A DNA stretch of 64,000 nucleotides from Gammaproteobacteria bacterium (GTDB lineage: Bacteria > Pseudomonadota > Gammaproteobacteria > Burkholderiales > Rhodocyclaceae): assembly GCA_018824085.1 (NCBI GenBank), contig JAHJHI010000026.1, positions 102,046 through 166,045 of the forward strand, read 5' to 3'. Positions within the stretch are counted from its first letter, which is position 1, and each line of letters begins with the position of its first letter. The notes beneath the pieces are model-generated. The model made no database searches, was not told the DNA's origin, and saw only the letters and a program-made list of their open reading frames with translations. The position numbers and the translations under genes are program-made. Shown in pieces: positions 53,905-63,330 of this stretch.

Positions 53905-54780
53905 ATGAAATCGATTTCTTTAATTAGAACTGCTTTTTTCGTTTCTATCACTTTTATAGCTTCTCCTGTATTTTCTTACGAATCAGGCTATGTGTGGGAT
54001 AGGTCTACCGATTGGAGCGGAGGAAGTACCCCCGGAACTACGGCCGGAAACCCCGATGATGACTCTCGAGGAAATCCAGTATGGTTGGCGGAATACACGA
54101 CGGGTGGCGGAGGGCTTTCTTCAGATACTCCGTGGTACCTGAAGAAGAAAACGCTGATGGTTTGGGACGATGAATGGTGGCCTAATGGCGCAGGTTCCGG
54201 ACGATGGGCCAAGGAATACCTTGGGGATGGAGTTGATAATAATATAAATCCACCGATCGGCCGTTACGGAATGTCACATGATCTCAGCCCGCGCAAGAGT
54301 GCATGGGAGTTTGTACCCGTTGTTTCTTGGGTGAATCCACTGACCGAATCAGCCGTAATAAGAATCGGTGGTTCTTTTGACCTTCTTTGGGAGGGCCGGA
54401 ATGGCAGCCCGAACCTTGATATAGAAGTGGTGTTTGTAAAGTTCTCGAGCGATGGAGCACGGGAGGTCCTATATTCAAATGTATTTCAGAATCCAAACCA
54501 AAATGTCTATAACCATCCATTTCCGCAAGTCACTGAAAATATCAATGCTTCAGATTTTGTGGTTCGCCCGGGCGATCTTATTTCATTCTCTGCCCGTGCA
54601 GCCAATGCGCCATTGAGCTCGGACGACGATAAATGGATATTGTTTCGTGATGACATCAAGCTGACTTATATTCAGGCATATGTTCCTGCTGTCCCCGAGC
54701 CTGCATCCTGGGCAATGTTTTGCAGCGCCCTACTCTTGTTTTCATGCGCGCGCATTTTTAAGAGCCGCTCTAAGATTTGA
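53905..54780 (+). CDS. PEP-CTERM sorted exported protein in the polysaccharide locus
   Basis: A 291-residue exported protein with a signal (LIRTAFFVSITFIASPVFS) and a tail of AVPEPASWAMFCSALLLF followed by CARIFKSRSK, the PEP-CTERM signal. The body is rich in Trp, Gly, Asp and Asn (DRSTDWSGGS, WDDEWWPNGAGS) and has no known domain. GGAGG at 53895-53899 before the ATG at 53905 decides the start over 53878. Sitting within the EPS operon, it may be a matrix protein anchored by the exosortase system. Confidence 0.85.
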   Translation: MKSISLIRTAFFVSITFIASPVFSYESGYVWDRSTDWSGGSTPGTTAGNPDDDSRGNPVWLAEYTTGGGGLSSDTPWYLKKKTLMVWDDEWWPNGAGSGRWAKEYLGDGVDNNINPPIGRYGMSHDLSPRKSAWEFVPVVSWVNPLTESAVIRIGGSFDLLWEGRNGSPNLDIEVVFVKFSSDGAREVLYSNVFQNPNQNVYNHPFPQVTENINASDFVVRPGDLISFSARAANAPLSSDDDKWILFRDDIKLTYIQAYVPAVPEPASWAMFCSALLLFSCARIFKSRSKI

Positions 54781-54807
54781 TTTAAACAACCCTCGATCGT
54801 GAATTAA

Positions 54808-56319
54808 ATGCAATCGGCTATCCGAGGCACCTACGGTTCGAATCGAACATTGCCAATAATAGGCGTTCTTTTGGCGTCGTTATTTGCCGCCATTATCATT
54901 GGTTTGATGGCAAGTCTTGGTGCCTATGTATACGGGATTCTTTTGGCGGGCGGGGTGGTTGGGATTTTCCTGATCACTCAGCCAACGCTGATGTTTCCTT
55001 TACTGGTGCTTCTGATTTTCCTTGTCGATGGTCTTGCCCAGACACTTCTCGGGCTCGGGCAGATTCAGTGGCTGATTTCGGCGCTCGGCTTTGCGCTTCT
55101 TGCCAGCTATCTGTTGGGGCTTTCACGACCTTGCTTCTCGCCACTCGCAGGAGGACGATCGACGATTACTCCGGTTGTTACAGTGGCGGCGTTGTTTTTT
55201 TCGGTCTTGATAGTGTCAACTCTGATAAATCAGGTCGGTTTTGGTCAGGTAATTGTCGGTGTGCGTTCATACATCGCAATGTGGGGTGTTTTCGTCTTCA
55301 TTGCTTCTGGGTACTTTGAAGAGAAAACAACCCGGCGCCTGTTCACTGCATTGTTTTTCATTGCCGCCATTCAGTGGCCGTTCGCTGTCTACCAGCATTT
55401 TTTTGTTGTTGCTGAGCGCGAAGAACTCCGCATCTTCGGGTCATCATGGGATAGCGTGGTTGGCTCCTTTGGAGGAAGCAAGTTCGGGGGAGGGCAGAGC
55501 AGTTCTTTAGGTATTTTCCTGGCGGTAATGGTTGTAACGGCAACGTCGTTCATTCGCCGAGGACTGATGACAAAGAAGCTCTATTTCTTCTTTTGTCTGT
55601 GCGCAATGGTGGCGCTGGGACTGGCTGAGACAAAGGTTATTTTTGTACTTATTCCTTTTGGCTTGGCGTTCCTCTTTCGAAGCGAAATCCTTCGGCGACC
55701 GGTTCGAGCAATCGGAGGAGGAATACTGGTTGCAACAATCCTCGGTGCCGTTCTTTACTCCTACCACACCCTCTATTGGGAAGGGCGGAGGAATCTGGAC
55801 GCGTCCCAAGATATAATTGAGCGGTTTACCTACAGTTTCAAACCGGACTATTACGCGGCGGGAATCTGGCCAGGCCGAGTGACCGCATTGAATATATGGG
55901 CAAATAAAACAGATTTTGGGTCAAATCCGGTTTCTGTTCTGATTGGACATGGAGCTGCGGCAGCAGTCAGCAGTAGCTCAATCATTGGTCAAGGTGAGTT
56001 GACACGGAAGTACGGTGTGGGCCTTGAGGCCAGCGGCGCATCAAAGCTGCTCTGGGAGACCGGGTTTCTTGGCTTGATTCTTTTCCTGATGCTTCCGGTT
56101 GCCGGCTTTCTCTGCGCAGGAAAGGCTCTTGCCAGAGGTGTCGTGGAGATACATGACCGGGCGATTCTTGAAGCTGTGCAGGCTTCTATGCCTCTCTTTG
56201 CAGTTGTTGTTTTCTATGAAACAACAGTTGTATCTGTGCCGCCGATGCAATTCCTGTTAATGCTTGGTCTTGGCTACATCCAATACTGGTATCAGAAGAC
56301 ACGGCCTGTACGGAAATGA
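54808..56319 (+). CDS. Wzy-like polysaccharide polymerase
   Basis: A 503-residue inner-membrane protein with about ten to twelve hydrophobic helices (for example IIGVLLASLFAAIIIGLMA and YVYGILLAGGVVGIFLIT) and a large periplasmic loop around LYWEGRRNLDASQDIIERF. This topology and the surrounding genes indicate an O-antigen ligase/polymerase type protein, with sequence identity too low to name the substrate. It would polymerise the repeat units exported by the flippase encoded next, with which it overlaps by four bases. Confidence 0.75.
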   Translation: MQSAIRGTYGSNRTLPIIGVLLASLFAAIIIGLMASLGAYVYGILLAGGVVGIFLITQPTLMFPLLVLLIFLVDGLAQTLLGLGQIQWLISALGFALLASYLLGLSRPCFSPLAGGRSTITPVVTVAALFFSVLIVSTLINQVGFGQVIVGVRSYIAMWGVFVFIASGYFEEKTTRRLFTALFFIAAIQWPFAVYQHFFVVAEREELRIFGSSWDSVVGSFGGSKFGGGQSSSLGIFLAVMVVTATSFIRRGLMTKKLYFFFCLCAMVALGLAETKVIFVLIPFGLAFLFRSEILRRPVRAIGGGILVATILGAVLYSYHTLYWEGRRNLDASQDIIERFTYSFKPDYYAAGIWPGRVTALNIWANKTDFGSNPVSVLIGHGAAAAVSSSSIIGQGELTRKYGVGLEASGASKLLWETGFLGLILFLMLPVAGFLCAGKALARGVVEIHDRAILEAVQASMPLFAVVVFYETTVVSVPPMQFLLMLGLGYIQYWYQKTRPVRK

Positions 56320-57857
56320 ACCGCGCCAACGTCGGCGATCACTACGGCCGCGAGCGCCTGAAGCGCGCACTTCTTCATTTCATCACAGGCCGTCTCGTAT
56401 CCGGAGGGCTGGGCATCGCCAGCTTGGTACTTGTGATCCGGCATCTGCCCACACAGGACTTTGGACTGTACGCGGCAATGCTTTCGCTCCAGGTCGTGTT
56501 TCTCGCGTATTCGAGCTTCGGCGTTGAACCCGCGATGGAGCGTTACCTTCCAGAAATACGCCTAACCGCGGCTCCGGGGACGCTCCTTCGTTTCATGGGC
56601 GTGGTCCTGTTGTTGCGTCTCATATTCCTCGGCCTCTCGGTCGTCTTGCTCAAAGTTGCAGTGCCACTGCTCGCTCTATATCTCGGAATATCAGATTTCG
56701 ACAAGATTCTGGATTCTTACGTGTGGGTCATTCTTGCGGTAGCTCTGATGAATATCTCCGGGGTTGCTCTGGAAGCGCTATTGCAGCAGAAGGCCGCACA
56801 GTTCTCGGCTGTCCTTTATGCGGCGATAAGATTTGCATTGATTCTCTATGGCGTCACGCAAGAAACTCTAAATATTGATGAAATCGTGGCACTTGATCTT
56901 TACTCTGCGCTTGGCGCATTCTCGGTAAGCTGTATTGCCCTCTTGCGTTACGGAATGGTGGATCACAAAGCATGTGTGAGCACATCCGGAGCTGAGAAAT
57001 CTACCATCTGGCTCAGATTCCGTCCCTTTGCGGCAAAGAACTTTTCTGCCCAAATTGTCATGCAAACCTATGGCCCTCACGCCTTGCGCTTGGGGGTCAC
57101 TTCACTTTCTGGCCTGGTCGAAACTGCTCGACTTGGCTTCGCGATGGGTCTTTCGGAGCTCGTTCAACGGTATCTTCCCGCCACCTTGCTGATGCGGATG
57201 ATTCGCCCGGTGTTCGTCTCCCGTTATGTGGCGAATGGCGATTTTCAACAACTTAATGCCTTTGCAAATCTCGTACTTAAACTCAACGTTCTGGCATTGG
57301 CACCGTTACTCGCATTTGTGGCTGTCTGCGGTGACACATTCAGTTCCCTGGTTTCAGCAGGTAAATACGAGGACGCGCACTGGATACTCTTCGGCGTTGT
57401 TTTCCTCCTCTTTCCATTAAGTCATCAAATAGTTGTTTCCATTCTTGCAAATACCCTTGAAGAAAACGATGTTCAGGTCAAATCAGCATTGGTCGGTCTT
57501 TCGGGAATTTCTGTAGCCTATCTATTCATTCCAGAATTCGGCGCTTATGGCGCACTGCTTGCATCTGTGTGCAGTGCAATCGCGTACAACCTTACGACGG
57601 CGACATTGCTGCGCCGCCGCGGCTATAAATACAAAGTTGATTATCGGGGATTGTTGAAATTATTCACAGCCTCCGCAGCTAGTGGTTTCTGCGCATGGGC
57701 GACGACCTTCTTCTTTGATGGTGTTATCGGCCTCTTCTTAGCGGGCCTGACCCTCTTGGTGGTTTTTGTTCTTGTTGCATCTCGTTGGAAAGGTTTCAGC
57801 CGGGAGGAAAGAAATCTAATCAACGGAATGCTACCGAGAAATATTTTCTTTTTTTAG
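56316..57857 (+). CDS. Wzx-type polysaccharide flippase
   Basis: A 513-residue inner-membrane protein with 12-14 predicted helices. The N-terminal HFITGRLVSGGLGIASLVLV and FGLYAAMLSLQVVFLAYSSF segments, with DFGLY, are typical of the Wzx/MVF polysaccharide transporter family. It should move lipid-linked repeat units across the membrane. The ATG overlaps the polymerase stop. Confidence 0.85.
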   Translation: MNRANVGDHYGRERLKRALLHFITGRLVSGGLGIASLVLVIRHLPTQDFGLYAAMLSLQVVFLAYSSFGVEPAMERYLPEIRLTAAPGTLLRFMGVVLLLRLIFLGLSVVLLKVAVPLLALYLGISDFDKILDSYVWVILAVALMNISGVALEALLQQKAAQFSAVLYAAIRFALILYGVTQETLNIDEIVALDLYSALGAFSVSCIALLRYGMVDHKACVSTSGAEKSTIWLRFRPFAAKNFSAQIVMQTYGPHALRLGVTSLSGLVETARLGFAMGLSELVQRYLPATLLMRMIRPVFVSRYVANGDFQQLNAFANLVLKLNVLALAPLLAFVAVCGDTFSSLVSAGKYEDAHWILFGVVFLLFPLSHQIVVSILANTLEENDVQVKSALVGLSGISVAYLFIPEFGAYGALLASVCSAIAYNLTTATLLRRRGYKYKVDYRGLLKLFTASAASGFCAWATTFFFDGVIGLFLAGLTLLVVFVLVASRWKGFSREERNLINGMLPRNIFFF

Positions 57858-57867
57858 GCGTCCGATT

Positions 57868-58962
57868 GTGTTTCACGTCATTACAGCTTGTTTCGTAGGA
57901 AAATTCGGCCTCGCTGATTATTCGTTAAGTCTTGCACGATCGCTCTCTAGATTCTCACGCTCAGAGGTGGTGACATCGCAAGACTTTCAGTACCCAGACG
58001 TTCCCTTCGATGGAGAGATCACGAGGATATTTCGACGAAGCCGCCGGTATCCAATTGATGTTATCCGGTTCCTACTTTATATAATAAAAGAAAAGCCTGG
58101 TGCTGTTATATTTCAATCGTGCCTTAAAGTTGCCTTCATTGATGCAATATTGGTTCACGCACTGAGAGTATTTGGCCTGCGTGTTTTTGTAACGGTGCAT
58201 GATATTCTTCCTCATTATCCGAAACCGTGGAGCAGGCTCGAGTATGAGTTTTTCTATAAAAGTTTTAGTGGCCTGATAGCACACTCATCTCAGGCAAAAA
58301 AATCCCTTGATGAATTCGGTGTAACTGCGCCTATCCTCGTTGTCCCCCATGGCGTTTACGATATATATAGGCTATCCGGGATAACAAAAAATCGTGCACG
58401 AGAAAGAATTGGTGGTTTGTTAGAGGATGATTTTATCGCTTTATTTTTTGGTCGAATTGATGAACGAAAGGGCGTTGAAGCGTTGGTCGATATAATTGTA
58501 GACCAAGGCCTTCCCGCTAAAACAAAGATTCTGTTCGCTGGAATTAATGGCGTTTCGAGTGGCAATTCGTCGTTATCGAAAAAACTTCAAAATGCATTAA
58601 ATTCTCGTAATTGCGTCGCGCATGTTCGAGAAATAAGCTTTGTTGAAGTCGAAACATTTTTTTCTGCATCGGACGTTGTTCTGCTTCCTTATAAGGAGGG
58701 TACGACAAGCGGCGTTCTAAAACTCGCTATTGCATTTGAACGTCCGGTCATTGCTACTGACGTTGGTGATTTGCCTTCAAACGTTCTTCCCGGAACAGGA
58801 CTTATTATTTCAAAACATCGGGTTTTTGAGGATTTGCCGTCTGCAATTGAGTCGATTCGTGTCAACTACTCTGACTACGAGCTAGCGTGTAAGGGCGTCG
58901 CCGAAGATTACTCATGGAAATCTATTGGAGAAAAGTACTTTGACTTCATATCGCGCACCTGA
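57868..58962 (+). CDS. Glycosyltransferase, family 4 type
   Basis: A 364-residue cytosolic GT-B glycosyltransferase. The N-terminal half has FVGKFGLADYSLSLARSLS, the middle FVTVHDILPHYP, and the C-terminal domain ALFFGRIDERKGVEALVDII and LPYKEGTTSGVLKLAIAFE with the acidic pair region, then RPVIATDVGDLP. The start is a GTG at 57868. DNA is strongly AT-rich compared with the left part. Acceptor and donor are unknown. Confidence 0.85.
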   Translation: MFHVITACFVGKFGLADYSLSLARSLSRFSRSEVVTSQDFQYPDVPFDGEITRIFRRSRRYPIDVIRFLLYIIKEKPGAVIFQSCLKVAFIDAILVHALRVFGLRVFVTVHDILPHYPKPWSRLEYEFFYKSFSGLIAHSSQAKKSLDEFGVTAPILVVPHGVYDIYRLSGITKNRARERIGGLLEDDFIALFFGRIDERKGVEALVDIIVDQGLPAKTKILFAGINGVSSGNSSLSKKLQNALNSRNCVAHVREISFVEVETFFSASDVVLLPYKEGTTSGVLKLAIAFERPVIATDVGDLPSNVLPGTGLIISKHRVFEDLPSAIESIRVNYSDYELACKGVAEDYSWKSIGEKYFDFISRT

Positions 58963-60201
58963 ATGGGCTCTGGCATGACAGCACCAAATCTTCTTTCCAT
59001 TAATAGCTACCACTACCGGCGGGGTGGTTCGGATGTGGTCTATCTCGAACATGAGGCTATGTTTAGAGAGATTGGATGGAACGCTGCACACATGTCGATG
59101 CATCATCCAAAGAACATCGAATCTTCTTGGTCGAAGTACTTTGTTGACGAACTAGAATTTGGCCATAAATACAGTGCGTTAGAGAAAATAAAAATGGCTT
59201 CAAAAGTCATTTTTTCATTCGAAGCTCGAAAGAAATTAAGCTCTCTTTTGGATGTTTTTCCGGCATCAGTTGCGCACTTGCATTGTATATACCATCACAT
59301 CTCGCCATCCGTATTGCCACTACTAAGAGATAGAGGGGTGCCCGTTGTATTAACTGCACATGATCTAAAAATAGCGTGTCCAGCTTATAAGATGCTAAAT
59401 AGGAATGGGATATGCGAAAGGTGTCGAGACGGAACATTTTTGAATGTTGTTGCTAATAGGTGTGTGCGCAACTCGCTTTCTGCTAGCATTGTTGTCGCCG
59501 CTGAGTCTATCCTAGCGGATAAGTTGTCACTTTATAAAAACAACGTTAATAGAGTTGTTGCTCCAAGTTTATTTTATAAAAACAAACTAATCGAATGGGG
59601 GTGGCCAGATCAACAAATCGCCCATATTCCAAATTATGTACGATCGGAAAAATATATACCAAATTTCTGGCCGGGAAATTATTTTATATATTTTGGGCGA
59701 TTGGCACCAGAGAAAGGGGTGGAGACTCTTATTCGTGCTGCCATAAGATCCTCATCCAATCTTATGATAGTTGGCTCTGGGCCGATTGAAAACGAACTTA
59801 AGGCTATTGCTTCCGGTTCGTCGATCGAGTTTCTTGGCTTCAAATCTGGAGATGATTTGTGGAATTTGGTTCGCCAATCGAGGGCGGTCGTACTTCCGTC
59901 AGAATGGTATGAGAACTGCCCCATGAGCGTATTAGAGTCTTACGCACTTGGAAAGCCTGTTATCGGGGCAAATATCGGAGGAATCCCGGAAATTATTCAG
60001 TCTGGAGTAACCGGGTGGATATTTGAGAGTGGTAACGAGGCGGAGCTTTCGGAGTTGCTGCACGTGGTTACAGAGGAATCCGATTCAATTCTAGAAGAAA
60101 TGGGCCGAGCGGCACGGAATTACGTGGCAAAAGAATTCACCCCAGAGAAATACATGTCGAGTACAAAAAATCTCTACTCAAGTATCGGGGTCTCATTTTG
60201 A
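58963..60201 (+). CDS. Glycosyltransferase, family 4 type, with Cys-rich insert
   Basis: A 412-residue GT-B glycosyltransferase. The N-terminal block INSYHYRRGGSDVVYLEHEA is the usual start of this subfamily. A cysteine-rich insert (CPAYKML, GICERC, ANRC) is also typical. The donor-binding part is FGRLAPEKGVETLIRAAI, then LPSEWYENCPMSVLESYALG and VIGANIGGIPEII. The ATG follows the previous stop at once. One of three GT4 enzymes that build the repeat unit. Confidence 0.87.
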   Translation: MGSGMTAPNLLSINSYHYRRGGSDVVYLEHEAMFREIGWNAAHMSMHHPKNIESSWSKYFVDELEFGHKYSALEKIKMASKVIFSFEARKKLSSLLDVFPASVAHLHCIYHHISPSVLPLLRDRGVPVVLTAHDLKIACPAYKMLNRNGICERCRDGTFLNVVANRCVRNSLSASIVVAAESILADKLSLYKNNVNRVVAPSLFYKNKLIEWGWPDQQIAHIPNYVRSEKYIPNFWPGNYFIYFGRLAPEKGVETLIRAAIRSSSNLMIVGSGPIENELKAIASGSSIEFLGFKSGDDLWNLVRQSRAVVLPSEWYENCPMSVLESYALGKPVIGANIGGIPEIIQSGVTGWIFESGNEAELSELLHVVTEESDSILEEMGRAARNYVAKEFTPEKYMSSTKNLYSSIGVSF

Positions 60202-60791
60202 TGTCGATGAATAAATCGATTTATGAGAGTGAGTTTTCGAAACTCAAGGAAGACATTAGGATATTCAATGCGAAGCACAGCGACCAAGGTTTGGGTCGTT
60301 ATTTATATTACCCGGATTTTCGCGTTGTTGTTATTTATAGGGTGTCGAGGTGGTTGTACTTGAAAAAGATATCGCCACTTGCCTATTTTCTTGTTGCTCT
60401 TAATGATTTTTTTCACGGCGTTTGGATTGGGCCAAACGTCCAAGCAGGGAAGGGGCTGTCGCTTGGACATCCACGCGGGCTCGTACTGAATCCAGGTACA
60501 ACGATTGGTGATTATTGCACTTTGTTGAATCAAGTTACTTGCGGGGGGCCATCGGTGAGCATCGGAAATTATGTTGAGATTGGTGTTGGTGCTAAATTAA
60601 TTAGTAATTTCAATAGACGCGTTCAAATTGGAAACCACTGCATAATCGGAGCGGGAGCCGTTGTTACGAAATCATTTCCATCTGGCTCCGTTGTTGCAGG
60701 CGTTCCTGCAAAGATAATTCATAGTAAAAATTATTCTGAATGGATGGAACGACACCGCTATTACCCGATAGATAAATTGGATATCGAATAG
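60201..60791 (+). CDS. Hexapeptide-repeat acyltransferase (CysE/serine acetyltransferase-like)
   Basis: A 196-residue left-handed beta-helix enzyme. The repeat region runs from GVWIGPNVQAGKGLSLGHPR through IGDYCTLLNQVTCGG to IGNHCIIGAGAVVTKSFPSG and VVAGVPAKII. The N-terminal helical part is that of serine acetyltransferase-like acetyltransferases, but in this setting a sugar O-acetyltransferase is more likely. The ATG at 60201 overlaps the previous stop by one base (TGATG). Confidence 0.85.
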   Translation: MSMNKSIYESEFSKLKEDIRIFNAKHSDQGLGRYLYYPDFRVVVIYRVSRWLYLKKISPLAYFLVALNDFFHGVWIGPNVQAGKGLSLGHPRGLVLNPGTTIGDYCTLLNQVTCGGPSVSIGNYVEIGVGAKLISNFNRRVQIGNHCIIGAGAVVTKSFPSGSVVAGVPAKIIHSKNYSEWMERHRYYPIDKLDIE

Positions 60792-60792
60792 C

Positions 60793-61785
60793 ATGGTTGC
60801 CCAGGTTGATCAGGATTACTTATCCCACGGTTATCTTCGCGTGGCACGGCGCCTAGCAAGTTATGGTTTTTTTGAAGGACGTGCGGCGACTACGAAGGGT
60901 CAATTTATTAACCCTCTTATTTTCGTCTGGCTACGATCGCTTGCGGTGGTTCCTGGAAAGCCTTCGGTTCGTCGTCCAATTTTTATCACAGGTCTAGGAC
61001 GCTCGGGCACCACCATACTGGGACTACTGTTGTCTCTGCACCGAGATGTCGGATTTTTGAACGAACCAAAAGCCATTTGGCATGTTATAGACCCCCGACA
61101 GGATGTCAATGGGAATTATGGGGGGGCTTCCGTTCGCTATCGCATGAGTTCAGAGGATGTCTCACCCAATACTCGGAATACGGCTCACCGTATTTTTGGC
61201 CGATACCTCGGTCTTGTCGGCTCCAAAAGATTGGTTGATAAATATCCTGAACTGATCTTCCGTGTGCCTTACGTGAAATCCATTTTTCCAGATGCGCGTA
61301 TTGTTTTTATTTACCGGAATGGTGTCGATGCATGTCAATCAATCGTGAAATGGTCGAAGAGACTTGGTCGAGAGAGCAACACTGGCACAGAAGATTGGTG
61401 GGGAAGGAATGATTCAAAATGGAAAAACTTGTGGAATGAGCTGATCCTTGGTGACGATCGATACGAGGATATATTTTCACTTGATCCAGCGCTGATCGAT
61501 CATGCGAATCGAGCAGCGCTGGAGTGGATCGTCACAATGCGTGAAGGTTTGCTGCAGGATGCTGCGTTGCCGGGCGGGTTGATAAAAATTCGATATGAAA
61601 GCTTGCTTGCACATCCCGAGGAGGAGTTGAGTAGATTATTGTCCGCTTGCGCTCTTGAGCGTGATGAACCGGTTTTTTCGTACGCAAGAAAACGTCTTTA
61701 CGAGAATCCATCCAAGGCCATGCCGGAGCTTCTCCCGCCTGTAAAGAGATGGTTTGATGAAACCATGACTGAACTCGGTTACTGA
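60793..61785 (+). CDS. Sulfotransferase family protein
   Basis: A 330-residue enzyme of the PAPS-dependent sulfotransferase superfamily. The 5'-phosphosulfate loop is TGLGRSGTTILGLLLS (about residues 66-81), and the 3'-phosphate region is IFPDARIVFIYRNGVDACQS. LNEPKAIWHV and DWWGRN follow. It probably sulfates the polysaccharide or a lipid intermediate, which would make the product more acidic. It begins one base after the acyltransferase stop. Sulfated bacterial EPS are uncommon. Confidence 0.85.
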   Translation: MVAQVDQDYLSHGYLRVARRLASYGFFEGRAATTKGQFINPLIFVWLRSLAVVPGKPSVRRPIFITGLGRSGTTILGLLLSLHRDVGFLNEPKAIWHVIDPRQDVNGNYGGASVRYRMSSEDVSPNTRNTAHRIFGRYLGLVGSKRLVDKYPELIFRVPYVKSIFPDARIVFIYRNGVDACQSIVKWSKRLGRESNTGTEDWWGRNDSKWKNLWNELILGDDRYEDIFSLDPALIDHANRAALEWIVTMREGLLQDAALPGGLIKIRYESLLAHPEEELSRLLSACALERDEPVFSYARKRLYENPSKAMPELLPPVKRWFDETMTELGY

Positions 61786-61801
61786 ACTAGATCGTTTTAG
61801 G

Positions 61802-62908
61802 ATGCCATCCAAGACTTTAAGAATTCTTGGCACGCGAGGCGTGCCGGCCGCTCATGGCGGCTTTGAGACATTTGCAGAATATCTTTCCACCTATCTTGCC
61901 AGACGGGGATGGCGCGTTATTGTTTACTGTCAGGAAGACGGCGAGGGAGTAACGTTCGAAGATATCTGGGAGGGTGTTGAGCGGGTACGGATTCCAATTT
62001 CCAGCTCTGGCCCAAAGGGTACGGTCCTGTTTGATTGGAAATCAGTTGTACACGCGTCGAGGTTTGATGACCTTTGCCTCACTCTTGGGTACAACACTGC
62101 AATTTTTGGTGCATTGTTGAAGCTGAGAGGTGTGCGAAATGTGATCAACATGGACGGAATTGAATGGCGTCGGCAGAAATGGGGAAGCGTTGCGAAGATC
62201 TGGTTTTGGGCCAATGACTGGGCTGGTTGCTGGCTAGGGGATCATCTTGTGGCGGACAACCCCGGTATTCGCGACCACCTCGCGACACGCGTTAACGTGA
62301 GGAAGATCACGACTATTCCATATGGGGCGGATCGTCTAGAGAATCTTTCGGATGCACCCGTAGCAGCACTTGGGCTTGAGTCCGGGCGCTACTGGACCGT
62401 CATCGCACGAGCCGAGCCGGAAAACTCGATCCTTGAGATCGTTAGTGCGTTCTCCAGGAAATCTCGCGGCGTAAAGCTTGCGATCCTGGGGCGCTATGAA
62501 CCGGATCGAAATGTTTATCATCGTGCTGTTCAAGCCGCAGCTTCAGATGAAGTGGTCTTTCTGGGGGCGATCTACGATTCGCAAATTGTCAAGGCGCTCC
62601 GATTTCATGCAGCTGGGTATCTGCACGGACACCAGGTCGGGGGCACAAACCCGTCGCTGGTCGAGGCCATGGGCGCGGGAAATGCAATCATCGCTCATGG
62701 GAATAAATTCAATAGATGGGTAGTTGGTAGTTCTGCTCTATTTTTTATGAACGAGCATGAATGCGCGGCGGCGCTTGATCACTTATTAAACGACGAGCCT
62801 GCCATTGCGGCGTTAAAAATGAACGTAATTGAACGGTATGAAGAAGCCTTGACATGGGATAGCGTACTTGGAGAGTACGAACAGCTCCTTCTGAACTGGA
62901 TACGTTGA
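61802..62908 (+). CDS. Glycosyltransferase with DUF1972 domain
   Basis: A 368-residue GT4-type glycosyltransferase whose N-terminal LRILGTRGVPAAHGGFETFA block identifies the DUF1972 subgroup, often rhamnosyl- or related transferases that finish a polysaccharide backbone. The donor domain has LGRYEPDRNVYHRAVQAA, then YLHGHQVGGTNPSLVEAMGA. It is the last gene of the polysaccharide run. The right boundary of the locus is beyond its stop. Confidence 0.87.
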   Translation: MPSKTLRILGTRGVPAAHGGFETFAEYLSTYLARRGWRVIVYCQEDGEGVTFEDIWEGVERVRIPISSSGPKGTVLFDWKSVVHASRFDDLCLTLGYNTAIFGALLKLRGVRNVINMDGIEWRRQKWGSVAKIWFWANDWAGCWLGDHLVADNPGIRDHLATRVNVRKITTIPYGADRLENLSDAPVAALGLESGRYWTVIARAEPENSILEIVSAFSRKSRGVKLAILGRYEPDRNVYHRAVQAAASDEVVFLGAIYDSQIVKALRFHAAGYLHGHQVGGTNPSLVEAMGAGNAIIAHGNKFNRWVVGSSALFFMNEHECAAALDHLLNDEPAIAALKMNVIERYEEALTWDSVLGEYEQLLLNWIR

Positions 62909-62969
62909 AGCTGTAGCTTTCCTGCCTTCGGCGGTTCACATTCCGTCGTTATGATTCCGTATGGCCCTT

Positions 62970-63330
62970 CCGGAGCCCTGCGATTCTGCGTTTCACGACA
63001 CCAGACTACGGCCTCAAGCTTATTTCTGTTGATGTTGCGCAGCAGATGCTGCCCGGTGCCTTCGAGCTCGGGGCCGGTCAATCGCGTTGCTTGGCTGTTC
63101 GCGTGAGCCCGTCAATTCGTGTTCAGTCACCGCCGTATTCCGCCGCGACACGCGGTTGAAGACCTTCCCCGGCAGCCCCCCCCGCACTGCCAAACACAAC
63201 CGTTGGCTGCGCGTGGTCGCTGACCTCAGGGACGAGGCCAGTGCGCAGTCCGCCGTGTACCGCTGACGTGCGACCGTCATCTCCTGATCGGACGCGAACT
63301 GTTTGCCATCGGCTGAGAGAAGCAGACGCC
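62970..63330 (+). mobile_element. Decayed IS1182-like transposase remnant
   Basis: Translation from about 62973 reads PDYGLKLISVDVAQQMLPG followed by AFEL, close to the N-terminus of IS1182-type transposases, and then loses similarity and stops. A second piece near 63268 reads CDRHLLIGRELFAIG, matching the conserved 'C-D-R-x-L-I-G-R-E-x-F-A-I-D-G' region, and then has a stop. The reading frame is broken and about 200 bases between have no match. It lies just past the last polysaccharide gene, in keeping with a mobile boundary. Identification is from memory of the family. Confidence 0.5.
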
